Counted from the stretch's first letter, positions 43,109-53,695 are shown. The stretch: DNA of 64,000 nucleotides from Eutreptiella sp. 'Long Island Sound 2002' (GCA_964036045.1 OZ038382.1:73394687-73458686), one strand, 5' to 3'. Numbers and translations: made by a program. The notes: generated by a model from the sequence alone, not told the origin.

Positions 43109-45195
43109 ATGGCTGCCCGGGGTGCCGTGGGCACTTGGGGCTATGCTGGCGCCGATGAGTTGGGCTGCACCGACCTCGCCGCCCACCCCGACACCAAGGT
43201 GGCGATCCCCTTGGGCACCACCATTGCCCGCATCCGCCTCACGCGCCTCCTCCTCGCCGCCGACAAGCCGCCTTGCGCCCTCACCGATTGGCTGCAGGGG
43301 GTCTTGGAGGACAACCCCGATGTGCCGATCCTGCAGGTCCGGCTGCATGCTGACGACGTGGATGATGTCATCCAAGCCTGCACCGGGAGGGCGAACCCCA
43401 CTGTCAACAAGACGCAACGGCGTCATGTGGGGACGGAGGGCACCACGCTCCTCTTCGCCGCCCACAAGCCCACCACCAAGAAGGCCGGGAAGGACAAGTA
43501 CCCCTTCAAGCACCCCCACCTCGACACCCTGCGGTGCGTGGTGGACAGCAAGCCCGCCATGGCCCTGCCGAACTACTCCCTCATCAGCCACTCCCCCTAC
43601 CGTGGAAGCCGGAGCTCGTCGGGTTGACTACGCCGGTGCTGATGGACAGCGAGGACGCGGTCTTGCCCCTCCCCATGTTCAACGCCTTGCCGCTCATTGG
43701 GACAAGCGAACCGGTGAAGCAGGTGGACATCTTCTGGTAAGCGAACGTGGAGCTCTCGGAGTTGGGTCGGACGGGGCACGTGTTCAAGGAGGAGTTCCTA
43801 GGCAAGGGATGGCAACATGCTGGCGAACATGAAGATCGAGGCGGACAACATGGGTCAGAGGTGGGGCAGCATCTTCAACGTGGCATGGCCAAGCCCAAAC
43901 CGGCCACCCGCTCCAGGCGACAGTGCTGCGGTGTACGCGGTGATTTCGACGGGCAATGGGGGTCAAGAAGGTCTCCAGCTTCCTCACGTTGTACTTTGGG
44001 CACAAAGAGTTCTGCAAGGCCTCTCTAGGAAGTACCCGGGTCTGTTCTTGGTGAAGGTTGGGTACATCCGGGCAACGTCGGATCAGCCACAACTATGGCA
44101 TCGGGATCTGCCGCTGGAGTTGCAAACTGTTGGGGTGGAGCACGCCTTCTTCTGCTTCATGCCTGTGAATCTGGACTGCCCCATGAACGGCCGCGAGAAC
44201 ATGTTCGTGTACGGTTCTGGCTCTGGTGTTCCCTATCCGTGGCAGGAGGTCTCAATGAGCATGCTGGCGGGCGACCTGTGGATCCTGAGCAGTTCCGTCA
44301 TTCACCGTGGTGGGGCTGTCCCGAGAGATGAGCCGCCTGGATCAACCCGTATCATCGCCTTTGCCGCCATTGCCACACGCCGCGTCGACTACGAGACCAC
44401 CGTGCCGATCATCCCGCCACCCTGGGCTAAAGCCCCCGCGCAACAACCGTCGCCACCGTCCCCGAAGGTCGTGCACTGTACAGCAATGCAGTGCAACCGC
44501 GTGGTGAAGGCCGACCCGCCAGCGAAGTGTTTCGCCTGAGACGAATGTCCCCTTGTGCTCTACATGTCGTGCAACTCTGTGAGGACTGTCAGCGGGATTC
44601 TGAGGATCCTGCTGTGGAGACCGCCCCTGGACCTGCTGTGGAGGCCGCCCCCGGACCTGCTGTCGAGGCCGCCCCTGGACCTGCTGTTGAGGCCGTGGCG
44701 ATGTCAGTCGAGGGAGCAGAGGAAGTCGATGAGGACCTGGGGACGCAGAAGATCGTGGAGGAGGATCTGTGCGGGTTTGCAGCTCCGGTGATGATGCCCT
44801 TGGACCACACGGTGTTGTACACCACCCATCGCCCAGGGCCACTGGCGGCAAAGATTTCTGCCGGGCCGGTGATCGACGCCGAGGCCCAGCCCTGCCCCCC
44901 CGAAGATTGCCCCCTTGGCCCCTTTGTCCACGAGGAGGAGGAGTTGGCGGCCCCGACCCCAAGCAAGTTCCCCGTCATCGCCACGCAACCGGGCAGCCTG
45001 ATGGTGGTGCGCAAAGGCCAGGTGGGTGGGATGGCAGTGGTGGAGGACACGTCGGACCCCCCGGTCGCCCAAGTACTTCGATGGGATGTTGCCGGCACCC
45101 ACCCGCGCGTCGTTGACACGTCTGTCCTGGTCCAATCGGGGCTTCTGGTGGCCAACCCTGAGCGCCCGAAGGAGTACTGGTGCCCTTGCCAACAA
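43109..45195 (+). CDS. OZC-D exon 1 (2OG oxygenase-like, Cys finger)
   Basis: The N-terminal domain (ATG 43109) leads, after a one-base shift near 43605, to LVGLTTPVLMDSED and PLIGTSEPVKQVDIFW, then TAA 43738, then ANVELSELGRTGHVF, which aligns with FNVDLKKLPELQHV in A. The oxygenase core has QLWHRDLPLEL (HxD), FFCFMPV, LSSSVIHRGGA (His) and GSTRIIAF (Arg). The finger starts CTAMQCNRVV and PPAKCFA, where TGA (44537) replaces an expected Cys, then continues one base out of frame with LCEDCQ. After that, MMPLDHTVLYTTHR and SLMVVRKGQVGG, ending YWCPCQQ at the donor. Three lesions suggest a decayed copy. Confidence 0.65.
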
Positions 45196-45516
45196 GTATG
45201 AGCGTGCGGTGTGGTGGGGGTAAGGCTTTAGGCAAAAAAGGCCTCGGGGGGGGGGGGGTGCTTGAAGGTCGCTGAAAGGGGGTTCCAGCGCTGGAAGGGT
45301 CTGCTGGAAGGGTGCCAGAAAGGTGCTGGAAGGGGTTCTGGCGCTGGAAGGGTCCACTGGAAGGGTCCGATGGAAGGGGTTCCAGCGCTGGAAGTGGGGT
45401 TCTAGCAGGGTTCCAGCCAGGGGTTCAAGCGCGGAAAGGGGTTGCGGCAGGGGTTCCAGCAAGGGTCCCAGCAGGTATCGTATCACTCGTTTCACCTACA
45501 TTTCATCCTCTTTCAG
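45196..45516 (+). other. OZC-D intron carrying word-7 array
   Basis: The donor GTATGAGCGT follows TGCCAACAA and the acceptor CCTCTTTCAG ends at 45516; phase 0. Positions 45268-45475 are GGTTCCAGCGCTGGAAGGG words. Confidence 0.85.
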
Positions 45517-46624
45517 GCTACAGCGGATGTCTGGCCGCCACTGGTACAGCGGGACGAGTCGGTGGCCGAGCCGCAGGCGCGAGGGGACAGTGCAGTATTT
45601 GTGGTGGACAGCGTGTCGGTCGCGTGGCAAGCCCGCGCGGTGGTGACTTGGCCAACGAGTGCAGCAGCGAAGCCGGGGGCCGTGGCCGAGCTCATGTTCC
45701 CGTCTGGTCAAACGCCATGGTACAAGGTTCTGGAACTCAATGTGGCGACAGCGAGCGGCATGAAGGTGGTGTGCACGTTTCCGGTCCAAGTGAAGGGTCT
45801 GCAGGGCAAGACGCGAGCCGAGTACATGTTTGGCGTTGGAAAAGGGCTGCACCGATCTTGGTCGTACCTGATGTACCATGAGGAGGATGGGCGGAGCGTG
45901 TGGTATGGTCTGCGGGGGCTGCAAGGCGTTGGAGGAGATGAGGTTCCGGAGTCCGTCATGAACTTGTTCGCTGCATGGGTGAAAGAGCGCAAGGAGAGTT
46001 ACGTTGGTGGCAGAGGGTACACAAGGGGCGCCGCGTTTGAGGTGGAAGGAGACGACGATGATGCCGAGGACAAGGAGCAGCCGAAGGACAAAGACAGAGA
46101 CAAAGGCAAGGACAAAGCCAACAACGAGCCGAAGGAGAAAGGCAAGGACAAAGGCCAGCGCAAGGACAAGGACAAGGACAAGGACAAGGACAAGGACAAG
46201 ACAACCCGGGAATCTCAGTCATCACAGTCGCAGTCCCAGCAAACCAAGCGGTCCCAGCAAATGGTTGACGCCCGGGCTATGGGTGACGAGGTGGTACAGC
46301 GGTGCAAGGACTCCCTGACGCGGCGTGGGTGTGACCGTGAGAGATTGTGTCTCTTCGGCACAGGCAAAGGCGATGCATGAGGCCTTCAAGAGCAAGTCAC
46401 CGACACTGATTGGCCGGCTGACCAAGCAGCTTGAGGCGGAGCGCGTGGGGCGGGCGACCGCCGAGGCCGAGTTGGACAACGAGCAGAAACGGGTCACGGA
46501 GTTGGAGCTGGAGAATGAGAGCATGAAGAAGCAGCTGGTGGAGAGCAACACCAAGACGGCTGAAGCAAAGCAACAGGCAGAGCAGCTGTTGGCGGTGATG
46601 GCGGGCAATTGCAATAAGGCGTAG
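45517..46624 (+). CDS. OZC-D exon 2
   Basis: It opens ATADVWPPLVQRDESVAEP. GQTPWYKVLELNV carries the WY motif; FPVQVKGLQG, GVGGDEVPESVMNLFAAWVKERK follow. A long Lys/Asp repeat (KDKDKDKDK) replaces the basic stretch seen in A. The frame reaches TGA at 46378, but a shift near 46330 restores the homologous coiled coil (LTKQLEAERVGRATAEAEL, KRVTELELENESMKKQL) to 46624 (TAG, then TGA 19 codons on). Confidence 0.65.
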
Positions 46625-46629
46625 GCAGT

Positions 46630-46860
46630 GGAGATGAGACGTTTTGGGACCAGGAGACGAGACCTGTCGGCACCTGTTGGGACCTGGTGATGAGACCGGT
46701 TGGGACCTGGAGAGGAGCCCTGTTGGGACTTGGAGAGCAGACCTGTTGGGACCTGGGGAGCAGACCTGTTGGGACCCGGAGAGCAGACCTGTTGGGACCT
46801 GGAGAGCAGAACTTTTGGGACCTGGAGAGCAGACCTGTTGGGACCTGAGATAACACCTGC
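46630..46860. repeat. Tandem repeat, GACCTGTTGGGACCTGGAGAGCA
   Basis: About eight units of 24-30 bp lie directly 3' of OZC-D exon 2. The word differs from word 7. Confidence 0.9.
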
Positions 46861-46893
46861 ATGTGCATGTGCATGTATGTGGTGCGCTGCATT

Positions 46894-47131
46894 GGTGCTG
46901 ACAGCAATGCGCCACCTTGAACGGAAAGTTTTTTTCGTTTTAGCCCCTAGGTTGCGCGTTACCTCGCGTAGGACATTAGTTGCGATGTGCATGAAGTGCC
47001 TAAGGTGGTGTCACGAGTGGGAGGCTTCACATAGCCTACCCCTTGGGGACGTCACCAAGATTTACGCCCTATTTGCATGCATTCATTCAAAGTTTCGATA
47101 TATTATTGTAGACTGTTTGATTCTGGACTGA
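46894..47131 (+). CDS. Small unassigned open frame
   Basis: MRHLERKVFFVLAPRL continues to FRYIIVDCLILD and TGA. Composition is protein-like, but I see no homologue in the window. It lies where elements A and E carry a TET/JBP-like gene. Confidence 0.25.
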
Positions 47132-47267
47132 AGGGGGTGGTACCATGGGGTGGAACACATGCATACACTGTACGACATTGCAAAGTGTTGACCATGACAT
47201 TGCACTGTGCCTGTGCCTGTCCCTTTGGCTCAATGAGAGGGAAAGGCAAAACGAGGGGGGGGAGGTA

Positions 47268-47445
47268 GTGTTAGAAGGGGGCGCTGGAAGGGGTGCTGGA
47301 AGGGGTTCTAGCGCTGGAAGGGTTCGCTGGAAGGGTCCGCTAGAAAGGGGTTCCAGCGTTGGAAGGGATTCCAGCAAAGCGTTCCAGCAGGGGTTCCAGC
47401 GCAGAAAGGGGTTCCAGCATGGAGTTCAAGCAGGGGTTCCAGCAG
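47268..47445. repeat. Word-7 array
   Basis: GGTTCCAGCGTTGGAAGGG and GCGCTGGAAGGGGTGC units, immediately 5' of the family 1 copy D. Confidence 0.9.
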
Positions 47446-47474
47446 TCACACCTTTCCCATTTGTCACGGAAACC

Positions 47475-49128
47475 ATGGAAAAGGCGGTTGCTGCACTTGT
47501 GGGTAGCATCCCACAGCTCAAGCCATACACGGCCATCAAGGGGAAGGCCCGAGCAGAGCGGCGGCACCACACACAGACCATCATGCGGGAACTTTTAGTG
47601 GATCCGGAGGCAGTTGTCGTTGAGGGTGGTGGGGGCTTGTACATCTGTTTCGCCGTGCACCACGACGATGAGGACCCTCGTGTAGTGCGCGCAATCAGAC
47701 TATGGGCCACCGGTAGGAGATTGAAGTTATCAATACGGCGGATGTTGGCCCTCCCGCGCGAATGCACGCGCAGCGATCTTGCCGAAGCGCGCACAAGGTT
47801 AACACCGTACTCCACCACAACATACGCTATCAATGGCCCCAACATGATCGAGCGGCGTTGCGCAGCGACAGCAACACTAGAAGACCTCGTTTTTACGCAG
47901 TGTAAGATAGCCGAAACCCTAGGGGAGCTTGAAGTGGAGACTGAGAAGATTTGGATTTTAATATGACATGATGCAACGTCATTGTGGCACACATCGGTCA
48001 CTAAGATCGATGCTTTTGTAAACTGCTGGGCCTCGGGGTTTTCTGCTGCGGGGGACATCCACAAATGGGTGATGTGGGTGTGCATGGATGGGCCCGATGA
48101 CGCCGCATGGCTACAGGCTTTAGATGAGGATATGGGCCTAAATGCCCAAATCCTCCATCTACAGGAAAGTTGTACATTCCGTGTCAAAAACGAAAAACAA
48201 AAGGTTTCAATGTAAACTGACCGGGGATGGGAAACTAATGATGGTGACGAAGGGGGGGGGGGAGTGTTGGTGGGGCTCCCCCGATGCCACCGGCTTGGTG
48301 CCGATAGAGGGCACGGTAAAAAAAATTCAATGGGGGGCATTTCTTCGAAGTGTGTGTATTCGCATTGGAGACTATGCACAGGCAGGTTGTAGGGTAATCA
48401 ATGCTTTCAAGAAGCGCCTAACAGAAACTATTACCACGTTAACAGTGGGTGTTGTTGGAGTGCGGCGCACTGCTAGTGAGTTTGCCGATATATGGTCTAC
48501 CCTTTTAGCAGATGTAAAGCATGTGGCTCCTGCTGACAGGCTTTTCCAGAAGACCACTAAGGCACGGCAATTAGATATCAGCACCTCTATGTTGTTCTTG
48601 ACAAATCCCAAGTACCATGTTCGAATTGTACATGGCCTCAGAAACAATTTTCCTGGCACCATGTTTGGTGGTGTCCTCTTGTGGACACTTATTGAAGTGT
48701 TGCTGCGCAATATGCGTAGCCTATATGCCTTGTGAAGGCAAAAGACACCATTGACCAATGGTCAGGTGCAAGACGCCAAAACTCAGTGCCGTAATATCGG
48801 TGAAGCATGGCTCCGATTGGGTTGGAAGTCAACCCCATGGGTCCACTGGACAGTGGCCCATTGTGGAGCGGTGCTCCAAAAGTATCGTAACCTTTATGTG
48901 TTCAGCAGTATACCTGCGGAACACAGGCATAAGCGTTTCAAACTTGCTGTCAAAAACAGCATGCGTGGGTGGTGCCTCCGCCGCCCACGCGTTTCACGAC
49001 GTGGTCTCACCCATATATTGAACATGGAGACCCTTGACGTGGGGTTACGACACCGAGCGGCCCGGCAAAGGCTTGCCCTTGGCGAGGCCGCAAAGGACCG
49101 AAGAAAAAGGCACTGCATGTACGCTTGA
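47475..49128 (+). pseudogene. Family 1 transposase-like gene, copy D
   Basis: ATG 47475 to TGA 49126. It matches copy B throughout: PYTAIKGKARAERR, LALPRECTRSDL, HDATSLWHTSVTKIDAF (first Asp), a GDG motif, RIGDYAQAGCRVINAF (second Asp), PWVHWTVAHCGAVL, FSSIPAEHRHKRFK (Glu), and a basic end DRRKRH. In-frame TGAs occur where copy B has Cys (47964) and Trp (48733), and a shift lies near 48200. It is probably inactive. Word-7 arrays flank it, and it follows OZC-D on the same strand. Confidence 0.65.
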
Positions 49129-49189
49129 GAAACCAAATTTGAACCCGGTGGATGCATTTGGTGCCCTTCTTGCAAAAATCCTTGGCGAA

Positions 49190-49345
49190 GAAACCCCCCC
49201 GCAAAAAGGGTGCAGAAAGGGGGTTCTAGCGCACAAAGGGTGTGCAGAAAGGTTGCAGAAAGGAGGTTCTAGCACAGAAAGGGGGGTGCACAAAGGGCGC
49301 ACAAAGGGTGCAGGAAGGGTGCAGAAAGGGTGCTAGAACCCCCCT
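49190..49345. repeat. Word-7-like array (GTGCAGAAAGGGGGTTCTAGC)
   Basis: Units of GCAGAAAGG and GGTTCTAGCAC; a diverged relative of word 7 that marks the 3' edge of element D. Confidence 0.75.
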
Positions 49346-49490
49346 TCCAGCAAAAGGGGGAGCTGTAGAAAATCTGGCAAAACCGACCGTTTCGGACAAA
49401 AGTGAAAATCAGCCACCAAAAGGGGCGTAAACATGTGGTGATTGGCCCCAAACCACTTTCCAACCACACAAGGTGGTGTGGCTTGGGTAA

Positions 49491-50833
49491 TCATGCAAAA
49501 AGGGCGCTCGAAGGGGGGGTTAATTCTTGCGCACACCTTCCAGCGACGCACCCCAAAGGCGGACCCATAAGGTTGTGATCCGCATGGACCAAATGATACC
49601 CATCCCATGGGTCGCATGGGGTACAATGCAGCAATTTCACATCCACTGCTTTCAACGCACTCCACTCAACACCAGCAATGCGCGTCACCACACCCAACAC
49701 TTGCGCGCGCGAATCCTCGGGCAACCATTTCGACGACCGTTTTGTTTGCTTACGAACCACGTTGGCACTTGCATAAGTGTCATCTTCCAACGTAATAACC
49801 TCCCAATCCCGGGGGGCAATGTCAATTTTTAAAATCGCTTGGCCAATATGGGCATCAAACGAATTCCGTTCAATGAAGTAACCGGCATGTGCAAACCCAT
49901 GCAGCTTTTCAACGCGTGGGGCGGGAAGCAACTGATTTTAGGGCAACGGCACAAAGAAACGGTGCGGGTGCACCGTAACCCATTGCAAAAACTTCAGTTG
50001 CGCGCGGTCGTATACACATATGGCGTCGAGCAATCGGGGTGGTATTGCACGGAAAGGGCTGCACGCATGGGGGCACGCATTGAATGGGGCCATGCTCATT
50101 CCATTCATCCGATGAACAACCCATGTACCGCACAAAGGAGTCCGTGTGACAAATGCTTTGCACGGTACTCTTAACGGGATTGGAGAAAAGGGAAAACGGC
50201 ATATTTTTGCGTAAGGGTCCTCGCAACTCTCTTACGCAAGCACCCATTCATAGTTGTGAAAAGTGCATCACGCTCACCAACGCTCAAATTAATGGAAACC
50301 ATGAGCAAACACTCACCCACAAACTCAAACAAAGCAGCAGGGAGAATGGTGTGGGGCATTGCATCGGCATTGGGCCATGCAAGAACGGAACGACTATCAA
50401 CAACAGCAATAACACCTTGTGCTTGCGCATTCACATCCAAAAGCAAAACATCTTGCCATGAACTTGGCAATTCTGGAAGACCCTTAAGGTCTTCATCACC
50501 CAACGTTAAACGAACAACAACAACACCATGAACACCGTGTGCAAGAACTCCTGCCTCACGAGTGTCCGTAAACCAACGGTCCACCGTTTCATCGGCGTCC
50601 GTCTCCCCGACCTCCAAGGCCCGCTTAACAATCTCGGCGGGCCTATTACCTTCGGCCACCACCTCAACATCCTCCTCCTCCTCCTCCTCCTCCACCTCCT
50701 CCTCCGAAGGCACCACCACCGCTCGACCCTCACTTGTTCTCGGCCCCTTCCTTGCGATGGCCCCGGCTTCGGCGGCAGGCACGGCGCCTTTCCTTGCCAC
50801 CTTCTTCTTTGCCGGTTTTTTCTTTCCACCCAT
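49491..50833 (-). pseudogene. OZC-F exon 1, 5' part (N-terminal domain and start of oxygenase)
   Basis: ATG 50833 begins with a lysine-rich stretch (GGKKKPAKKKVARKG) and a Glu-rich run, then LGDEDLKGLPELP and LLMVSINLSVGERDALF, matching copy C. After a frame change near 50190, CGTWVVHRMNG runs through in-frame TAA 49938 into VEKLHGFAHAGYFIE, then SSKWLPEDSR and YHLVHADHN (H-x-D), which aligns with GYQWPHRDF in C. Hom ology stops near 49550, so the distal His and Arg are absent. Truncated copy. Confidence 0.55.
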
Positions 50834-50954
50834 ATGGTGCAAAAACGCACTAAGAAAAGGAAGAGACACATGAAGCAAAGAAAAAGATTTTCTTTGTCAC
50901 GTCGAAAGAAACACAATTCAACCGCCAGTACTGCAGGCAGTACGGGCACCACAG

Positions 50955-51140
50955 GCAGCGCGTACGCGTTGCAAACTGAGTGCGGACGCGCTAAAATACC
51001 AACGCGTACACGCCAAAATACTAACGCGTACGCACTCCGATCACAACACGTACGCACTCAGATCGCAACGTGTACGCGCTGGTTTGCTGGTTCGTGCGCG
51101 TTACAAAATCAGTGCTTACGATAACGCGTACGCATACATG
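50955..51140. repeat. Word-8 array
   Basis: AACGCGTACACGCC and AACACGTACGCAC units, just 5' of OZC-F and the same word as in element E, suggesting E and F are related copies. Confidence 0.85.
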
Positions 51141-51601
51141 TGAACAAAATGGGGCATAGCTTAGCAGTTACAGCCCCCCTCTTCTGGGGAAATATTTTTC
51201 CCCCGATTGTAAAAATATCGTTTAAATTGATGTCAAAAAGAATGTAACGCTTGATCTCCTCCATGGAGATCACATCGTACTCGTCACAGTATGCCGGTCC
51301 GAGCCTGTCCAGATTGTGGTTGCGCTTATGAATGGCGAACCGCATACCGCTGGACTGCATGCGGATCCCCCCCCCCCCCGACCCACCCGTTACCCTCAAG
51401 CGCTCCCATCACCGCACTCGCAATGTTGCGAACCGCGTCCAGAACCACTGCCCTGGGCAGACAGGGGAACATCTCCCTCATGTCCAGCTCGAAGAGCCGA
51501 TAGTGGTTGCACCCCCCTCCGCTACCTTTGCGACGTTGTGGCATGCGTTGCATGGCCTTCTCGGCCGCCTGAAAATAGTCGCGAACCTCATTAATCTTCA
51601 A
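51141..51601 (-). pseudogene. Reverse transcriptase fragment, copy 3
   Basis: FELDMREMFPCLPR matches VMDVKEMFPEIPR (motif A) of the 60 kb copy; after a shift at the C run 51367-51379, IKRYILFDINLNDIF and a KRGAVTAKL segment follow the same order. Catalytic YxDD region is absent. Truncated at both ends. Confidence 0.55.
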
Positions 51602-51960
51602 AATGGCCCATGTCGGCAGGACAGTTATCAGCTCCTGTCCCAGGATGATCCCAGCCTGCCTAGCTCACCGGCCTCGCCCGTCTATACTGGCGCCTCGATC
51701 TCCACTCTTGCCCGCCGGGTATTTTCTGTCACCTCACACCGCACACTACTCGCGTCCATACACGCCCTACACCACAATATACCGTGTGAACTCTTGCATA
51801 TCGTCAGCCAGTACGCTTCCACCCATGTGCCGTGTCACCCTATGATCCTGTACCAGCCTCTGCCCCCCTGCCCCTTCAAGAAAACACCCCCGGGCCCCGC
51901 AACGGGAGTTGCAGCACATCGACCTGGATCTCGTTCTTCCCACTAGACTTAGGTCTCAGG
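51602..51960. other. No feature recognised
   Basis: One plus-strand frame is open here but shows no domain. It may be upstream sequence of the reverse transcriptase fragment. Confidence 0.25.
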
Positions 51961-51984
51961 CCCCCGACCCAATGAGGGGGCGTT

Positions 51985-52315
51985 CCTTCACTACCTAGGG
52001 AAGGAATTGCCTAGGGAAAATGCGCGCAAATTGCGAGCTGACACTACCTACGGAGAGGCAAATCATAATCAGTGGTATAGGGTTAGGGTTGCGATTTTTT
52101 TATCTCATGAATTTTTTCACGCAAAGCGATCCCCCCCAGCCTCCAATTAGGGATAAATCGCCGCCGGGAGCCCAGCGACAGCTGGGTGGCGGCGATTTAA
52201 CCCTAATTGCAGGCTGGAGGGGATCACTTTGCGTGCAAAACTCGTGTACACGCGACCGATTCTGCGACCTCGGATCAGCTCGCAATTCGCGCGCAGTTTC
52301 CCTAGGTAAGGGAAA
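51985..52315. mobile_element. Hairpin (MITE-like) element
   Basis: AATTGCCTAGGGAAAATGCGC and AAATTGCGAGCTGA at the left are mirrored by TCAGCTCGCAATTCGCGCGC and TTTCCCTAGG at the right. The inner arms ACGCAAAGCGATCC..CAGCCTCCAATTAGGG and CCTAATTGCAGGCTGG..GGATCACTTTGCG also pair, with a GCGACAGCTG centre. About 320 bp, no coding. Confidence 0.75.
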
Positions 52316-52415
52316 ACCCCGCGACTTAAATTACCCCGTCTGTTGGACTGGCGCGCGCCGATGCGGCGCGGAAATCTCGCGCGCTGCGCTGAGCGCCAGT
52401 CCCCCCAAATGCAAA

Positions 52416-52496
52416 AACGGCGGTACGGCGGGGTTCGAACCGCCGCACATCTCCCTCCTGCGCTTACTGCGCATATGTTTTCCCATTAGACCACCG
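52416..52496 (-). tRNA. tRNA-like sequence (possible tRNA pseudogene or SINE head)
   Basis: The minus strand has TGGTCTAATGG (A-box-like) and GGTTCGAACCC (B box). The 5' CGGTGGT can pair with 3' ACCGCCG as an acceptor stem. The T arm would have an 8-base loop, and the anticodon region (TGCGC-AGTAA-GCGCA hairpin) gives no clear anticodon. A functional tRNA is doubtful. Confidence 0.4.
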
Positions 52497-52619
52497 ATTT
52501 CATCGCTGGCCATGCGGCAGCACTTTATATGGATTTGGTCCCTCCGAGAATTTGTTTTCAAAAAAAAGTGTTCGCCGGCGAGCGCCGGCAAGTTACGAAT
52601 GTTACGAACGCATCGTCGA

Positions 52620-53260
52620 GGTCTGTATATGCTTTCGGGTGACCCTAGGGGTTAAGCTTTGATGAAAACTCCACCCACAAGGGTTAGATTGTGGCCCATG
52701 GAGGCCATGATGACCAATGATGGTCACAATGGTGACAATGTTGAGCTGGGTGGAGTTGAAACCACCTTGAAGGGGGTGTTTATCACACCTCAACCGAATC
52801 GAAATTTATCAACCACAACCTGTTTGGGCCCAAAAGGTTGATAATGGGCCTTGTTGGGGTCCATAGGGCCCTATGGGGTCTTGTTGGGCCCATGAGAAAG
52901 AGTTAGAAAGGCACATAGACAACCAAACCTACAGTCCAAAAAACTAATACAGAAGTGGCAAGGAAGGTGCCATACTGTTAAAGTCAAGGACCATTGGTGT
53001 GGTCCCAAAAGCACCCAAAGAACCATCCAATGGGGGTCACAAGGGCACCGAGGGGTCCATGGGCAAGGGTGGCAGAGGCATACTTGGTTGCATAGTACTT
53101 GGAAGTACAGTGGGCAACAGAGGCATACCACCCGAGGGTGCCTACCCCGCGTCCCCCCCGCGTCCTCTCCCACGTCCCCCCCGCGTCCCGTTGAACCAAT
53201 TTTTGCCCCCAAAACCCACATTCAATAGAAATGTCTAAAAAAACATCTTTTGAATTGAAG
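52620..53260. other. Unassigned sequence with short dyads
   Basis: GAAAACTCCACCCA and GGGTGGAGTTGAAAC form an inverted pair about 90 bp apart (52662-52763). Repeated GGGCCC/CCATGGG words occur to about 52890. No gene recognised. Confidence 0.35.
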
Positions 53261-53317
53261 CATCACTTATTTGCGTTGTATTTGCATGTCACAGCTTGAA
53301 CATTTTTTTTGTAGATG

Positions 53318-53695
53318 CAACATTCGTGTTGTGTTGTGTTGTGTTGTGTTGTGTTGTGTTGTGTTGTGTTGTGTTGTGTTGTGATGTGTTGTGTTGTGTT
53401 GTGTTGTGTTGTGTTGTGTTGTGTTGTGTTGTGTTGTGTTGTGTTGTGTTGTGTTGTGTTGTGTTGTGTTGTGTTGTGTTGTGTTGTGTTCTGTTGTGTT
53501 GTGTTGTGATGTGTTGTGTTGTGTTGTGTTGTGTTGTGTTGTGTCGTGTCGTGTCGTGTCGTGTCGTGTTGTGTTGTGTTGTGTTGTGTTGTGTTGTGTT
53601 GTGTTGTGTTGTGTTGTGTTGTGTTGTGTTGTGTTGTGTTGTGTTGTGTTGTGTTGTGTTGTGTTGTGTTGTGTTGTGTCGTGTTCTGTTGTGTC
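53318..53695. repeat. (GTGTT)n pentanucleotide block
   Basis: About 75 units with rare substitutions (GTGAT, GTGTC, CTGTT). The Val/Leu/Cys and Asn/Thr/His-rich frames across it are artefacts. Confidence 0.95.

Noticed and set aside
46043-46200. Histone- or chaperone-like Lys/Asp repeat protein
   Set aside because: The KDKDK run is a short in-frame expansion within OZC exon 2, not a domain match.
52416-52496. Functional tRNA gene
   Set aside because: A and B boxes and an acceptor stem are present, but the T loop is too long and no anticodon loop is clear. Kept only as tRNA-like.
53318-53695. Long Val/Leu/Cys-rich open frame
   Set aside because: It is the translation of (GTGTT)n and has no stop only because of the repeat.
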